A stretch of DNA of 24,019 nucleotides from DATLWN01 sp964422615 (lineage in GTDB: Bacteria; Pseudomonadota; Zetaproteobacteria; Mariprofundales; Mariprofundaceae). Positions 23,740-24,019 of the stretch are shown here, piece after piece (the first letter of the stretch is position 1; the number at the start of each line of letters is the position of its first letter). The DNA is taken from NCBI GenBank assembly GCA_964422615.1, contig CAYRBJ010000030.1:1-24019 (forward strand). Reading direction: 5' to 3'. Position numbers and translations under genes: made by a program. Under the pieces are notes generated by a model. The model worked only from the letters and a program-made list of their open reading frames with translations. It made no database searches and was not told the DNA's origin.

Positions 23740-23892
23740 TTAAACCTTCGTTTCCTTATGCTCGGTGTGCTTCTTGCAAAAACGGCAGTATTTGCGCAAC
23801 ACAAGCTTTTCGGTCGAGGTCCGCTTGTTTTTGTCCGTCGTATAGTTGCGACGCTTGCATTCCCCACAAGCCAGAGCCAACAAATCGCGCAT
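23740..23892 (-). CDS. rpmG: 50S ribosomal protein L33 (zinc-binding, four-cysteine form)
   Basis: A 50-residue protein, too short for many gene finders: MRDLLALACGECKRRNY, then TTDKNKRTSTEKLVLRKYCRFCKKHTEHKETKV. Cysteines 9, 12, 36 and 39 form a zinc ribbon, the C+ version of L33. The start at 23892 has GGAG seven nt upstream; an in-frame ATG two codons earlier lies too close to that site. It sits between tuf and tRNA-Trp/secE instead of beside rpmB, where gammaproteobacteria usually keep it. Confidence 0.95.
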   Translation of the reverse strand: MRDLLALACGECKRRNYTTDKNKRTSTEKLVLRKYCRFCKKHTEHKETKV

Positions 23893-23907
23893 ATCCATTC
23901 TCCATTG

Positions 23908-23938
23908 GCACGAAGGCGGCGACAGATCACTGCCGCCG
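23908..23938 (-). terminator. Weak hairpin after tuf
   Basis: GGCGGCGACAG and CTGCCGCC around ATCA can fold into a GC-rich hairpin in the 65 nt between tuf and rpmG. It is followed on the minus strand by TTCGTG, not a proper T-tract. It may be a partial terminator or a processing site. Confidence 0.3.
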
Positions 23939-23957
23939 CCATACGGGCCGTATCTAA

Positions 23958-24019
23958 TTACTTAACGATCTCGGTGACGACGCCGGCGCCGACGGTGCGG
24001 CCACCCTCACGAATGGCGA
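23958..24019 (-). CDS. tuf: Elongation factor Tu (partial, C-terminal 19 residues)
   Basis: The frame reads AIREGGRTVGAGVVTEIVK and stops with TAA at 23958-23960. This is the near-invariant C-terminus of bacterial EF-Tu. The rest lies beyond the right edge. The position before secE corresponds to tufB of E. coli. Confidence 0.97.
   Translation of the reverse strand, partial: AIREGGRTVGAGVVTEIVK

Overview
The window (about 62-65% GC by eye, dense, mostly minus-strand) looks like the chromosome of a gammaproteobacterium or close relative. The evidence is the order tuf - rpmG - tRNA-Trp - secE - nusG - rplK - rplA - rplJ - rplL - rpoB - rpoC together with gammaproteobacterial-type proteins. A CbbR-like LysR regulator, remnants of a class II aldolase and a beta-carbonic anhydrase, a proton-pumping pyrophosphatase and two c-type cytochromes suggest a CO2-fixing, probably chemolithotrophic lineage. 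The lifestyle and lineage are inference.

Layout. (1) 1-4758, minus: a tripartite RND efflux operon in the order outer-membrane lipoprotein, periplasmic adaptor, inner-membrane permease. Both junctions are ATGA stop/start overlaps, and the permease runs off the left edge. (2) 4956-7007, plus: hppA, a K+-independent H+-pyrophosphatase, divergent from the efflux operon. (3) 7063-8950, minus: purE and purK preceded by a chimeric remnant in which the start of a class II fructose-bisphosphate aldolase-like gene is joined to the tail of a beta-carbonic anhydrase. A CbbR-type regulator diverges from it across a perfect AT-rich palindrome with flanking half-sites. (4) 9985-12081: gloA and a DUF1499 lipoprotein (minus), a soluble monoheme cytochrome (plus), and a lipid-anchored cytochrome c with a Pro/Ala-rich linker (minus). 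(5) 12112-24019, minus: the RNA polymerase / ribosomal stalk / elongation factor block, with a strong terminator after rpoC, a stem-loop between rplL and rpoB, an L10 autoregulatory leader before rplJ, tRNA-Trp, rpmG and the end of tuf.

How it fits together: the right half is core transcription and translation machinery. The left half is accessory physiology: efflux, PPi-driven proton pumping, purine synthesis, methylglyoxal detoxification and electron carriers. I found no phage, transposon, CRISPR array or defence system, and no clear new multigene system. The strongest unusual signals are the broken aldolase/carbonic anhydrase locus translationally coupled to purE, with regulator and operator-like palindrome apparently intact; a PhoB-like 7-4-7 direct repeat before the efflux operon; a perfect hairpin lying inside a cytochrome reading frame; and the absence of room for an L1 operator before rplK.
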